Shown here: positions 1 through 10,092 of the stretch, one piece after another | How positions within the stretch are numbered: position 1 is the stretch's first letter | Layout: every line of letters begins with the position of its first letter | Assembly: GCA_030407315.1 (NCBI GenBank) | Contig: JALQPE010000217.1 | Location: 1 to 26,945, forward strand | Direction of reading: 5' to 3' | DNA length: 26,945 nt | Source: Asparagopsis taxiformis | Taxonomy: Eukaryota > Rhodophyta > Florideophyceae > Bonnemaisoniales > Bonnemaisoniaceae | Made by a program: the position numbers and the translations under genes | Notes under the pieces: model-generated | Told to the model about the DNA's origin: nothing | Database searches by the model: none | What the model saw: only the letters and a program-made list of their open reading frames with translations

Positions 1-700
1 AAATACTGTGTGATTACTGTAAGGAGTTCCTGTAAGTAGTAGTATCATCAAGGTACCCCTGTTATCGGACACGTCGGGAAGAGAATAGTTATTCGTCAGT
101 CGCCGCGCGCCGTGTGGGTGAGAGGCGAAGGAGGTGTAGTTTGGATTGGAACTGTGCAGGTTTCAGTTCCTTTGTTAGGAGTCAGCTAGGTTTGTTCCCC
201 TCTACCCGGGAATATGTAGGAGGATGCGACCATTGGTCTATAGATGTCTGGGCCTGTCCGTTTTGGCATGTTGTCACGGCGCCAAGGCGTGGATTTTGTG
301 CCGCGGGCCCGCTTTGCGAAGAGGACAGTGTCTCGTCTACACTAACACCGAAGAGCCGGTGACAACCACTGCGGTTGTGCGCTCCCGTGCGGGAGATCGT
401 CGAGACGCGTGCTGACTAGCAGCGATCTCAGGCGACGCGTGGCAGGAAGGGATCTTCCTGCCAGACTCTGCAGTCGGGTGACGGGGCAAGCGGACGAGCC
501 GTTGAGATCTCCCGTACCCGAATTAGGGCTGACTAGCTAGCAGCCGGGCTTAGAGTAGAACTTTCCTTTTTCATCCATGTACTACATAAGGCGCGTACAC
601 CCCCGGGTTTGAAGGGGAGGCAAGCGTGCCGGATCGACTCGCCCACTAGCGTACTGACAGCCTTGTACATTGAACATCCTGCAATCGCCGCAAAGAAAAC
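1..700. other. Gene-poor flank, possible LTR or 3' end of a decayed copia element
   Basis: No convincing coding sequence is visible; the short open frames here lack any recognisable domain. The stretch lies just 3' (on the minus strand) of a recognisable Ty1/copia RNase H remnant. By the usual copia layout (RNase H, then polypurine tract, then 3' LTR) it could hold the end of that element and an LTR. No LTR pair or target-site duplication could be confirmed inside the window. The placement is inference from position only. Confidence 0.3.
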
Positions 701-960
701 CTTACACAGGGTGTAACCAAAGGTGAGAATAGGGTTCTCAGGGGAAGGGATATGTTGAGGGTTGATAAAAGACGGCTTGTAATGCTCACGGATCCAATGA
801 TACTTGACGTCTATATGACGTGATTTGGGTGAAGGATATTTCGACTTGGCAGTGCAATAGCGGCCGCGTTGTCGATGAAGAGATCTAGAGGTTCGGGAGA
901 GGTGTGTCCGGTTTCAGTGAAAAAGCGAGAAAGTGTAGGACAGCCGGGATGGCGGTCACT
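700..960 (-). pseudogene. Ty1/copia retrotransposon RNase H remnant
   Basis: Read on the minus strand, 960 to about 827 gives the start of a copia RNase H domain, with FFTETGHTSPEP followed by LFIDNAAAIAL (851-876 encodes the IDNAAAIA part). After a frame change near 819-826, positions 818-783 give HIDVKYHWIREH. The DNxxAI motif followed by H-I-D-V-K-Y-H-x-I-R-E is the standard signature of copia-type RNase H, which degrades the RNA strand of the RNA-DNA hybrid during reverse transcription. Beyond it the frame decays and the usual AD-L-TK ending is not clear. No reverse transcriptase, integrase or gag could be recognised upstream on this strand, so the element is truncated or badly decayed. 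Confidence 0.7.
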
Positions 961-1900
961 AAGAGAGTTCTAGAATCGCTTGCTTGTCAGGGCGTGTTGA
1001 ACCGTAACGCGCTCGTGAACTTGCGTTTAGCCAGTCGCTCGGTCGCGGTGGCGATCGGGTGGCACAACGGCGGAACGCGCAGGGTCGATCGCAACACGGG
1101 ATTCGCGGGCCGGCGCAAGCCGTGATCTCAGGGGAGATCACCGAGTAAACTCGAGCTCAACACGATCCACGCAGGGGTCATAAATCCCTGCCCTAGTGTA
1201 GGCGGCGCGAACGCGCGGTCCTCGCGGTGCGACGCAATTCGACGGTCGGTAAACGCAACGCGCGCGCACGTACGTCGGCGATCGTGAGCAATCCGCACGC
1301 AACGTCGTAACGCAATCGGTCCTCGCGACGCGCTCAACGCTTAACTCGTAGCTGCGAAAGTGCTGACTGTCTATTGGTAGGGTGCGAAGCCATGCGACCA
1401 CTAATAGCTACTTACTTGGACAGGGCTGTCCCTGTGTGCCGGCCGGCGGCGGCCGCACGCTCGCACGCAAAAGGGAAATATTTTGGGAAAAAGACTTTCG
1501 TCATAAAAAACCCAAAAGGAAAATAAAGGGAAATTCGCGGAAAATCGCTACACGTGGCGCGGCTCGCGGTTTGGTGGCAACGTACGCGCGCACGCGCTCG
1601 CATTGACGCTCCGTGACACGTAATCAAGACGCCACGCGTACGCTGCGCTTACTAAACTAACTCAAACGGATGCTTGCGGACTAACGTAAACGCGCGCGCG
1701 CTCGCATCGATTCCACCGGCCAACTTAAAATTGCACACACCCCCGACTAACTCACAGCGCGTCCTTGCGCGTAACGTTCTTGTGCACACCTTCAGCTTTC
1801 TCCTGTCTGTTCTTCTCTTCCATCCTTCTACTTCTCTTTTCCATCTTTCTTCTTCGTCCCGCGCGCGTTTGCTCCGTTATCGCCGCACGCGCTCGCGCTT
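961..1900. other. CpG-rich stretch with no supported gene
   Basis: This stretch is crowded with CGCG-type words and has one AT-rich patch (about 1480-1545). Open frames exist on both strands but none has a recognisable domain, and they look like by-products of the low stop-codon frequency in GC-rich DNA. A CT-rich tract lies around 1790-1860, just before the degenerate coding region that follows; it could be leader sequence of that element. No RNA gene was seen. Confidence 0.4.
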
Positions 1901-3613
1901 CGTGATGTCGCGCGATGATAACGCTCTGCCGAGTTGGCTTCGCGCCGGCGCTGCGCCTCGCGACGAACCGTCGACGCCAACTAACGCGTCTCCTCGCAAT
2001 GCGCGCATCGCGTTCCCTTCCTTTTAAGCCCGAGAGTCCCTATTACACGTCCATGGCGCAAGCATCCTCCTCAACCGTACCGTACCCGCGAGCGGCCGTG
2101 GCGACAGTGGCGTCGTCGCGTCGTCTGATGTTGTCGCTACGGTAGATGCGACCGCGACTCCAACTTCTGCGTCCGCTGCGCGCTCTGGGAGCGGCGTCCC
2201 AGTTCGTTCGGTTCCTGCGCCTGCGTCCGTTTCGCTTCCGTCGGCCGCGCAAGACGCCCCGAGTCGGTTCCGCGCGCGCGCTACGACGATCCGATCGCGT
2301 TCCGATTCATGCCACGCCCAATGCCGACGTGGGCGAAATTGGGCCGTCGCCACTTCTACCGCAGCTTTTCAGTGGACGCGCATCGCTGATGTGACACGCT
2401 ATGCCGTGTTACCCGGCCACAAAAATGCGCAAGCGGTGTTGGACGCGCGGCGCGAATCGGCGTTGTGCGATTTGGCGGTTCCCGCGAACTTACCGTGCGA
2501 CGCGTACTTTTCTCGAAGACGAAGCCGACGAACAACTCGTACGCCACTTAGCCCGGTGCGCGTGATGCGTCGCGACGAATTCGCGCGAGTCGACCCATGG
2601 GCCGCGGCGCCCAGTGCGGGCTTCTTACTTGACGGCGGCGTTCCGTGGAACGATGTCGAGCGCGAGGGGGAGGCGGAGTGTGCCGTGGTTCCTGAACGCG
2701 GATATGCGCCCGGAAGCGCGGGCGCGAGTTGCGTTTGCGGCGTACGTCGGGCTATTTCGTTACGTATCGCGATATCGAATTTCGCGAGTTTCCTGATGAC
2801 CGCGTCGCCGCTTTCTTCCCGCGTTACGATGCGCGCGATTGGCCGGAAGCGCCCGATCGTTGTCGGTGCCGCTTCCCTGCGGGTTCCATTACGCGCCGTC
2901 GGTACTGCTCGGGCGCGACGTTCCGGTCGAGGCTCGTTCGTATTTCTCGTCTATCGCTCTAAGCGAATGGGTGGTAATGGTTGCCGACGCGTGGCTGCAC
3001 GTCGCTTACGTCGAACGTCGCTTTTTTGCGCTTAAGCGAAAAACTGATCGCGGGAATCGAGCGCGTCGGCGTTTCTCGGCGATCGTGCGGGGCGGAACGT
3101 ATTACGGCGGCGCATCTCGAAAGTCTCTTAACGGAGCATCGCGCGTGCGCGTGGGACGAAACTCCGGTTTTCGATCTCGCGCCTGGTAGTTATTTCAAGG
3201 AGGGCGGGCAATGGCTGCCCTGGAGCGCGGAGCGTGGCGTCGTCGAGGGCGCACGGTTCGCTTGGCGTGCACCGGCTACCGAAATTCCACATCTCTTCTC
3301 AAGTCGCCGCGCAATCCGTCGCGCGACGCGTTTGCGAGTTTAGAAGCGCGCGATGTCGTTACCGTTGATGCAGTGTTATCCGCGCTATCAACTAACGAAC
3401 TGCACGTTATGCGCGCGACCGATTCGCGCGAGTACGCGCGAGTACGCGCAGTATCTTGGCATGGTGGCGCTGTTGGCGATCGAGCGTCGGCGCTTCCGAG
3501 ACGGCCGGTATTCTCTTTTCTCCGAGCCGCCGCGCGCTCCTATTGACGTCGAACGACTCGACGCGGCGCTGCGCGCGGAGTACGTGAAAGTTTACAACGA
3601 GTTGCGGCCTTGA
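1900..3613 (+). pseudogene. GC-rich coding remnant with many frameshifts, family unknown
   Basis: The likely reading frame moves between all three plus-strand frames while keeping a consistent protein-like texture. Segments that read as real protein are about 1905-2026 (starting MSRDDNALPSWL), 2391-2700 (MTRYAVLPGHKNAQ, later RRDEFARVDPW), 2700-2900 (VTYRDIEFREFPDDRV), 2880-3000 (SVLLGRDVPVEARSYFSS, SEWVVMVADAWLHVAYVERR), 3020-3300 (LIAGIERVGVS, then ERITAAHLESLLTEHRACAW) and 3353-3613 (YAQYLGMVALLAIERRR, ending YNELRP). At least five frame changes are needed. The pattern fits an old transposable-element protein, perhaps a Gag-like or other retroelement ORF, but no domain was recognised. Remnant status is fairly secure; the family is not. 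Confidence 0.45.
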
Positions 3614-4860
3614 AGGCGGCGTCTTCTGGCCACGGTGGGGCTGCGGCGTCCAGCAGTGCGGGCGACGGCGGGGCGGCGGTCAGCAGCGCGGCGAAGAGCG
3701 GCGCGAGTGACGGTGCTGCTGCGGCCAGCCGCACGGGCGAGGCGCTGCAGCGGCTGATAACGTGGCGGCAAGTGACGCGGCGACGTTGTCCCCGAGGCTG
3801 GTGCTGTCTTGGCGAATCAGACGCGAACGTACGTGTTGCGGGGCCAGCTTGCCGCCGCCGAGAGTGGCCGGGAAGAGGCGTTGGCGCGCGTATCGGCTCT
3901 AAGGAGCTCGCTACGACGCCTTGGCGCGAATGGCTTTCGCCGTGGAGGGCCGCAGCGAGGCGCTGGCGCGTCTGGCGTCGGTCGACAGAGCCGTGACGAG
4001 GCGCTGGCGCGGGTGACAACGATTGCGCAAGCGCGCGAAGACGCTGCGGCGCGCCTTAGCAAAGCGAACGCAACGCGCGACGAAGCGGTGAGTCTCGTGC
4101 ACGAGGCTGAGAAGACACTTAAGGAAGCGGGCTGGACGCGAGCGACGCTAGAGCGCAAGGCTGGGGAGGATGCAACGCGGGATCGAGCGGATGCACAAGG
4201 ACATCGGCGACTTGCAAGAACGCGTGGCGAAATACGAGCGAGCTGCCAGCGGCAATCGTGCGATGATCACGACCCTCCAGGAACGTTGCGAGGCTGCCAC
4301 TTCGGCGCAGGAACGGGCGGAGCGCGCGCTTAGCGATGTCGAAGCGAATCTCGCGGGCGAGCGTCAACGGGGCGCGGAGCGTGTCGCTGCGGTGCGTCGG
4401 GTTGTATACTGCGCGTGAACGGGGAGACCGTTCGTGGGATCCAGGATACGATCGAACGCACGCATCGCCTCGGCACGACGCTGAATGATATCGTTGGCTC
4501 AGTGCAGCGGTCGCCCGAAACGTCCGCGGCGGGGTGGTGTCTAACAGCGAAACGCAGTCGGTCAGCGGACTTAACGAGGGTCGGAACGGGGAGGTGATGC
4601 GTCGGTCGCGGTGGGAAGCGACGGGCTGGTCGCAGTGGTGCGCGTCCAACGACTCGCACTCTCGGCCGCGGCGGCCGCAGCGCGCCGCGTTCCCGGCGTT
4701 CCTCCTTGCGTCTCGGCGTGCAAGACGGGCACGTCGTCCGCGTGCTGAATTCCGAGCGACGACGCAATCACCAAGCAGACACGGCTTCAAGTCGTGCTCG
4801 CGCGCGCGGCGCAACGGGCAGTTCCTCGAGCCGACGCACGCGCCGCGAGGATAACGCACG
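3610..4860 (+). pseudogene. Frameshifted coiled-coil protein remnant (Gag-like?)
   Basis: An Ala/Ser/Gly-rich stretch (3610-3750) leads into long heptad-rich segments in changing frames. In one frame, 3840-4160 carries GREEALARVSALRSS and RDEALARVTTIAQAREDAA. In another, 4170-4415 carries MQRGIERMHKDIGDLQERVA and AQERAERALSDVEANLAGER. About 4415-4597 adds RGIQDTIERTHRLGTTLNDI. The repeated RDEAL-ARV and RDEAV words suggest a coiled coil built from short internal duplications. It follows the previous remnant directly with the same strand and composition, so the two may be one decayed ORF. A retroelement Gag is one possibility; no zinc knuckle or protease was seen to support it. Confidence 0.4.
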
Positions 4861-5109
4861 TGAGTGAGCTTTCCGTCCATATCCGGGTTAGCCGGTAATC
4901 AGTCTACTCCCTTCATTAATCCTATTATGTTTTGTTAACTTCGCCTTGGCCATCCTTCTTTCGCCCGCGCGGCGCGAATTGCGTTTGCGGGGCATGCGTA
5001 GGCTCGACGGTATGCCGCGCGCGCGCATGCGGCGGCGTCCAGCGGCTTCTCGGAGTGTCGTGCGGACGTCCGGGCCGGGGATACTAGCCAAGGTCCGGCG
5101 CGAATTTTG

Positions 5110-6056
5110 TCGCACGAGCCACAGCATAAGCAATTTTTGAAAAACCAGTAAATTTATGGTTGGACCATTAGAAATTAGTGGAATGGCAAACCATCAAAAA
5201 AATCCCAGAAATTACCGGCGCCGTGCCATAGATAAGTAGTGGAAATACCGTAAAGAATGTAATGGAATGGAACTGCGCCGTGGGAGTGGGTGTAAGCACC
5301 GTGACAGGTGGAATTTTCCAGTACTGTACGGAAAAATAACATTGGAAAGGACAAAGACACGTCGCGTTGGTCATGACAGTGACCAGAGGTGGCATATTCC
5401 ATTATTTTGGAAATTCTATGCTGGAATGATGGTACGGCGGAACCATATGTATGACAGTACCATGATGGACTGGAACCATGATCTTTGATGGGTCACTCCA
5501 GTCTGTGCAATGGATGGCAGCCGTAGCAGTGCAAGGACGGTAGAGAGATGGACTGGTACTGACTGTTCCCATGTGATATCCACTTAGATGAAGTCACATT
5601 TTGGATGTCCATGAGGAATATGATATCATATGGAAGAGGAGAAATGCAAAGTGTATGGCTTTAACTATCCTATCTCGATATGGTCATTGTTTTATCATAG
5701 ATAGGGTATGGTCGAAAGAATGGAACCATCTACATTGATTTTTAGCACAGATAATACGGCTTGGTTACTATTTTAGTCGCTAAAGTCTGTAATCAAGCCA
5801 CTCCCCTATACACGGGATTGACCCGAATAGTGATTTTCGCCCTGGCTTTAAGCGTTAGTAGTAACATAAACGCAGTAGTAGTGTAGTTCACAACTTTTGC
5901 GGCAGTGGGGAACATTGTAGTGATTTCGTATCATACGGTAAAAATGCAAAATTGGACGTTACGGATATGGGTGAGTAGTATTGAAGAAGTCAACGAAGAC
6001 TTTTCCTAAACAGAATTGCAAATTGTGGCTCTAGTATCTTTATTGGTGGAGGAACT
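5110..6056. repeat. AT-richer gene-free stretch with many TGGAA/TTCCA words; possible left end of the large element
   Basis: Base composition drops abruptly from CpG-rich to AT-rich close to 5,110. The stretch 5,150-5,560 repeatedly carries TGGAA or TTCCA within a few tens of bases (for example at 5179, 5240, 5260, 5310, 5397, 5420 and 5470), and ATGGT/ACCAT words also recur. Clustered short direct and inverted repeats are typical of the subterminal regions of CACTA-superfamily transposons, where they bind element-encoded proteins. No terminal inverted repeat or target duplication was identified. A short hairpin lies at 5758-5799. No gene is supported until 6057. Confidence 0.35.
5758..5799. 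repeat. 42-nt two-stem hairpin
   Basis: Outer arms GGCTTGGTTAC (5758-5768) and GTAATCAAGCC (5789-5799) pair at 10 of 11 positions. Inside them TTTAG (5772-5776) and CTAAA (5780-5784) pair fully around a TCG loop. It sits about 260 bp before the Tudor-like gene. It could be a structured leader element, a transposon subterminal feature or chance. Confidence 0.4.
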
Positions 6057-7751
6057 ATGACCAGGCGGGAATCATTGCGAATTAGGCGCCAAAGCGAAAA
6101 AGCAATAGCGTGTCGGGAGCGTGAACGAGCTGCAGCTGTTGATGCACTTCCGTCTGTCGGCACCCAAATAGAGGTATGGTTCCAGGTGGGGGACGACTCA
6201 ATGTGGTGGAAGGCTGTGGTAGTGGAAATGAAACTTCCCGAGCAGTATCCTATTTGCTCGGGTAAACCATCAGTGGGTGACCGCATCGATGTGGACAGAG
6301 GAGATGGCGTGTAAACGCCCGGAGTGGTGGAGCAGCAGGGTCAGGATTTGGATACTGCAATTGTGAAGTTGACGACGGAGGAAAAGGATATTGCAGTAAC
6401 GGAAGTGTCAAAGTGGCGGTATTCGGATTCTGTGAAGCCAAGGCATGATGAAATAGTGGTTGCAGAAGGCAGATTGTTATACGATGCAATTCCTGAAAGG
6501 AATTACCCTTGCGTCTCCTATGAATACGTAAAATTTGTGCTGGGAAGTAAGTTGATGTCCGGGGGTGAGCCACCAACACCGTGGCGAAAAAGCAACGGAG
6601 AGGTTGTGGACTATGAAGAGGCCGGAGTGGAACATCATGTCGAATCGGATGGTGAATCTGAAGCGATGTCCCCGCAAAAGAAGAAGCGAAAAGTGGAATC
6701 GGTACTTGATTCCAACACATACAGTGGCATGGAGAAGAGGCTGAGAACACTAGAAAGTATTATTCTTTCTGGAAGTGGTGGCGATCATCGGATGGTTTAC
6801 GATGGGAAAGTTCCAATAGAACCTGCACTCACGTCCACTGGACCGGTTCTATTGATGCTTTTGCGCCGCTCAGTCGAGAAAGCTGTAGAACAGGCAAACA
6901 GAGTTACGTTGTCAAACTCCGGGACGGATTTTCCGCATAGTGAGGTGGATGGTGCATGTACCAGTGGGACAGTTGTGAGTGGTCCAGTGCATATTCCTGC
7001 TTCATTGAGCACAACCGTATTCCGGGAAATGTTGAAGGGAACAACAGAGTTGTATGCAGGATGTTATTACAAAGTTTACCCTGGGCTTCATGAGGCAGTG
7101 AGCGGAACTGGTGCTGAAGCTGTGAACATTACATGTTCCAGTTTTGCAGCAGTATCGGACTTGTTAGGATTACCTCACCCGTGGCGAATGGAGTCATTGC
7201 TGCACAGACGAAAGCCTGGAGCGGCAGTGGAAGAGGAAGAAGGGGGAGTGATTAGCGGAAATCGGCCTAGGAGGCCATTGTTCTTGCGCTTGCTTGGTGC
7301 ATTGTTGTGCACAGAAACGACGAACGGAGATCCATCATCTGTTGCAATTGGCAGTAGCTCGTTCTGCGTATCCGGAGCAAAATCGAACACGTGGTGCCTA
7401 GTGCGCAAGAATAGTTCTGCGGTCCAAGGTCAATATGTGCATGGCATGGAGCTGAAAAAATGCCCATCGATTTGTGCCGTACATAGGAGGCCTGACGGGG
7501 ATGCGAGTCGGGAAGGGTGGAAAGGTGACGGGAAGAAGAGTTTTCGTATAGAATGGCAACCGATAACGCATAAGAAAAGGGGACAGACAGGGGATGTGTT
7601 GTGGGGAACATTTCGAATTCATATACCCTACGTCGTATTCCGAGGTTTTGGCGAACCATGGCGAATAGACAAGTTGATATCGGAAGATCTAGTCAAAGAT
7701 GTGGTGGGGTATAACTTTTCAGACAAAAGGGCAGAGGAGTACATAAAATGA
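6057..7751 (+). pseudogene. Tudor/Agenet-like nuclear protein gene interrupted by one in-frame TAA
   Basis: ATG at 6057 opens a basic N-terminus followed by VGTQIEVWF and WWKAVVVEM, the typical first strands of a Tudor/Agenet-type barrel, a fold that usually reads methylated histone tails. A TAA at 6312-6314 stops the frame after 85 codons. The same frame then continues to 7751 with AEGRLLYDAIPERNYPC and YEYVKFVLG, which look like the remaining barrel strands. The domain seems to span the stop, which argues for one gene of about 565 codons with a nonsense mutation rather than two genes. Further on are an SV40-type nuclear signal, KKKRKV (6678-6695), and a short heptad segment (MEKRLRTLESIIL). 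The C-terminal 350 residues are unrecognised. AATAAA at 7768-7773 lies about 20 bases past the stop. A tiny intron over the TAA (about 30-36 nt, GT...CAG) is formally possible but unusually short. If only the downstream frame is expressed, it has no ATG until well inside. Confidence 0.5.
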
Positions 7752-7767
7752 TACCAGTAGTGCAATG

Positions 7768-7773
7768 AATAAA
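7768..7773 (+). promoter_or_regulatory. Polyadenylation signal AATAAA of the Tudor-like gene
   Basis: A canonical AATAAA lies 17 bases after the stop at 7751. The next gene is convergent, so the 306-bp gap 7752-8057 should hold both 3' ends. No TTTATT was seen for the minus-strand gene. Confidence 0.55.
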
Positions 7774-8057
7774 GCAAAAACGGTTCTGCCAGGCTAATAG
7801 AGACACATGTATACTGAGAACTAGAGGCAAACAATGCCAGGTTACGTAGGCAAAGATAGCAGAACAGTAAACAGAAATCTACACATCAATTAAAGAAATA
7901 CCAAGTTCATCATCTTCCTCTAGAGGTACACAATGAACATTAGATGCTACCCTGGCTGTTGGGTTTTCGTAGGATTGTTCCATCTGTGTGGCAATAGAAT
8001 CGAACCGCACCGACATGTATTCCTCTGCAGTGATGTTTCTCTTCTTCCTAATAATAC

Positions 8058-9551
8058 CTAGAAGGCAATCACCCCCATGAGGTAGTCACGGAGGTCGATT
8101 TGACCCCATGTAACACGCAGAGGGAAACCATCATTCCCGAAATTACCGGTAGGCGCCATTGTAAGGGCTGTGGTGAATAACCCGTGCAGGCAAATTGCAA
8201 TGCGATAACATGCCTGAATTGAATGGGGTTCGTGACAGAGCATCTCGAGTTGTGTGCATTGGCAGAAACTACACAACAATATCATAGCTAATGTAAGAAA
8301 AGAAAAAGAACAGACGGCCAATCTCTCAACCGGGGCCTTTGTACCTGCATTGCAGGAGCCGTCTACGGCGCCGCTAACCTGAACTTTGTAAGTAACCTGA
8401 ATGTGAAGCTCAGGTCGACTCAAAATAAAATCCGAGAAGATATCATCATTTTTGGAATAGACAGCTTGAGACTCATCCCCTGTGCCGTAAGCTTTCGAAG
8501 TTATCGGAATTTTTTCAGATGGACACATATCCAATGCAGAAATGTCATTGTCAGGCGAAAGAGAAACTTTAGCCTGCATATCTCGATGGATGAGGAAGAA
8601 TGCATGTTTGACTAATTCCATTTTCATCTGCTTCCGGGAAGTATTGAAAAACTGTGTGAGCTGCCGCAGTGCCGAAGTAACGATCGGAATGGACTGTAAG
8701 TCCGAAGGAGAAAGATTAGATACACAAGAAGACGAAGATGAGGAAGAACCAGTACGGCGCTGTTCTCCTTTAGAACCCGAGAGTCGGCGACGTTTCGAAT
8801 AATTGATTGGTAGAGTTGTGGACTGTGGCGCAGGTCGATCTGTTTCCGTTGGCATCAAAATATCCATGGCATGGAAAAGAGCCCGCTGCGAAATCTGCAA
8901 CCAAGCAGGCTTACTGATTGGCACGATGGTTGCATTGCGAAGTGCGTAGTCACGAGAAATGGTATTGCTGTTCAGGTCATCCTCCTCCCCAGGGTCAAGG
9001 GTACCAGAATTCCTCGTCGCCGAATCCTTCCATCGCACAATTCTGTCATTTGCCATAGAAATAAACGCAGTTCCGACAATAGCACGTTTCAGGAACACAT
9101 GCTTTTTCCCTACAGCTGTTCCAATTAGGGATTTCTTGGACTGCCTGACCTCAGAATTAGAACTGGATGTCTGAGAGAAGGAAAGGGAAGCCAGAAGCAA
9201 AGTAGTGCAGGAATCTTCATTTGAACACGGTACAGATGTTGCACAGAACGAGTTTGGGGTAACAGAGGTTTTGATGAACTCTGCAATGGTTCGAAACGCG
9301 ACGAACCTGGATGTCACAAGTCTGTTGTTGAAAAGAGAGGACACCAGAGTGGTAACTTGTGCTGATTTTCTTGAACGCTCTTCCAGAACCACAGGTGGAA
9401 CAACGTTTGTACCAGCTGCAGCAGAGGCCATATACCGAATGCAGGCTAGTTCCATTTGAACAGATGAAAGAGAATCGCGGAGGTACTGTTCAAGGTAGGC
9501 AAACCGTTCCTCAAACTGCGCAAACCTGGTTAAGGATAGTTCGTCTCTCAT
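8058..9551 (-). CDS. Unrecognised protein with N-terminal coiled coil
   Basis: The minus-strand frame is open upstream to 9578, but the first ATG is at 9551, giving about 497 residues; I chose that start. Residues about 3-40 (FAQFEERFAYLEQYLRDSL and following) have clear heptad spacing, suggesting oligomerisation. The middle is Ser/Thr-rich with a basic patch (YSKRRRLSGSKGEQRR) that could be a nuclear signal, followed by a run of serines. A hydrophobic, Cys-containing stretch near residues 420-450 (FLTLAMILLCSFCQCT) could be a buried helix or, less likely, a membrane segment. I do not recognise a family. It is convergent with the Tudor-like gene and on the same strand as the methyltransferase-SET gene upstream. 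Paired dyad repeats at 9717-9825 lie in its presumed promoter. A TTCCAG just before the ATG on the minus strand could be a splice acceptor, so an upstream exon cannot be excluded. Confidence 0.5.
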   Translation of the reverse strand: MRDELSLTRFAQFEERFAYLEQYLRDSLSSVQMELACIRYMASAAAGTNVVPPVVLEERSRKSAQVTTLVSSLFNNRLVTSRFVAFRTIAEFIKTSVTPNSFCATSVPCSNEDSCTTLLLASLSFSQTSSSNSEVRQSKKSLIGTAVGKKHVFLKRAIVGTAFISMANDRIVRWKDSATRNSGTLDPGEEDDLNSNTISRDYALRNATIVPISKPAWLQISQRALFHAMDILMPTETDRPAPQSTTLPINYSKRRRLSGSKGEQRRTGSSSSSSSCVSNLSPSDLQSIPIVTSALRQLTQFFNTSRKQMKMELVKHAFFLIHRDMQAKVSLSPDNDISALDMCPSEKIPITSKAYGTGDESQAVYSKNDDIFSDFILSRPELHIQVTYKVQVSGAVDGSCNAGTKAPVERLAVCSFSFLTLAMILLCSFCQCTQLEMLCHEPHSIQACYRIAICLHGLFTTALTMAPTGNFGNDGFPLRVTWGQIDLRDYLMGVIAF

Positions 9552-9716
9552 GTCAGCCTGGAATAAGGAGATCTTCACAGATGTTTCGTAACGTCAGAGC
9601 TACTGGGATCAGGTATTCCAAGATGAAGAGTTATCCAGTAGAATGGTGGTAAAGGTAATTTGTTTAAGTTCGGAACTTGTCCGATTATTGAAGAAGGGAA
9701 GGAAAGGGGAGAGATC

Positions 9717-9825
9717 GAAACGTTACAAATGCTACGTGTTGTAACCGACCTATTCAATTTGTAGAAGTAGGAAGAGATAAAGGAGGCTGTGGAACCGTTA
9801 CGAATGCACCGTGCCGTAACGGTCG
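9717..9825. promoter_or_regulatory. Duplicated dyad element upstream of the 9551 gene
   Basis: Two imperfect copies of a roughly 34-bp unit lie at about 9717-9750 and 9791-9825. Each has inverted arms flanking a short centre with AATGC. In the second copy the arms ACCGTTACG (9794-9802) and CGTAACGGT (9815-9823) match perfectly. The first has the same plan with CGTTAC and GTAAC. Two spaced dyads about 165-275 bases before a start codon look like binding sites for a dimeric factor. GTTAC/GTAAC also resembles part of a MYB core (AACGG), which is suggestive only. Confidence 0.45.
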
Positions 9826-10092
9826 TAGATCTAAATAAATGGTGTGGTACAATAACTGTTTAAATTATGCATAATTTCGGACGGGAAAATTACTCGAGTA
9901 AAAAGAGATCTAGACCTGAACATTAGGTAGATCAGGTCCTCGTCCTGTTCACGGGAAAGAAATGCACCTAATCATCGCGGATGTTAGAGGGAATGAGGAG
10001 ATAGAACATACTTTGCCTATTTTACTATTTGCGGGGTAATGGGAAGCAGGGAGAACATGATGTGGGTGTGAAAAACGCCAATGCGTTCCTGT
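9826..10092. other. Spacer between two minus-strand genes
   Basis: Together with the dyad element this makes the gap of about 540 bp between the SET-domain end and the 9551 gene. No open frame with protein-like character and no RNA gene were seen. It should hold the 3' end of the methyltransferase-SET gene, though no clear minus-strand AATAAA was found. Confidence 0.35.

Noticed and set aside
3540..4880. Minus-strand open frames of 100-250 codons in the GC-rich region
   Set aside because: Ala/Arg/Pro/Ser-rich shadows of the plus-strand coiled-coil remnant; stop codons are rare there because of base composition.
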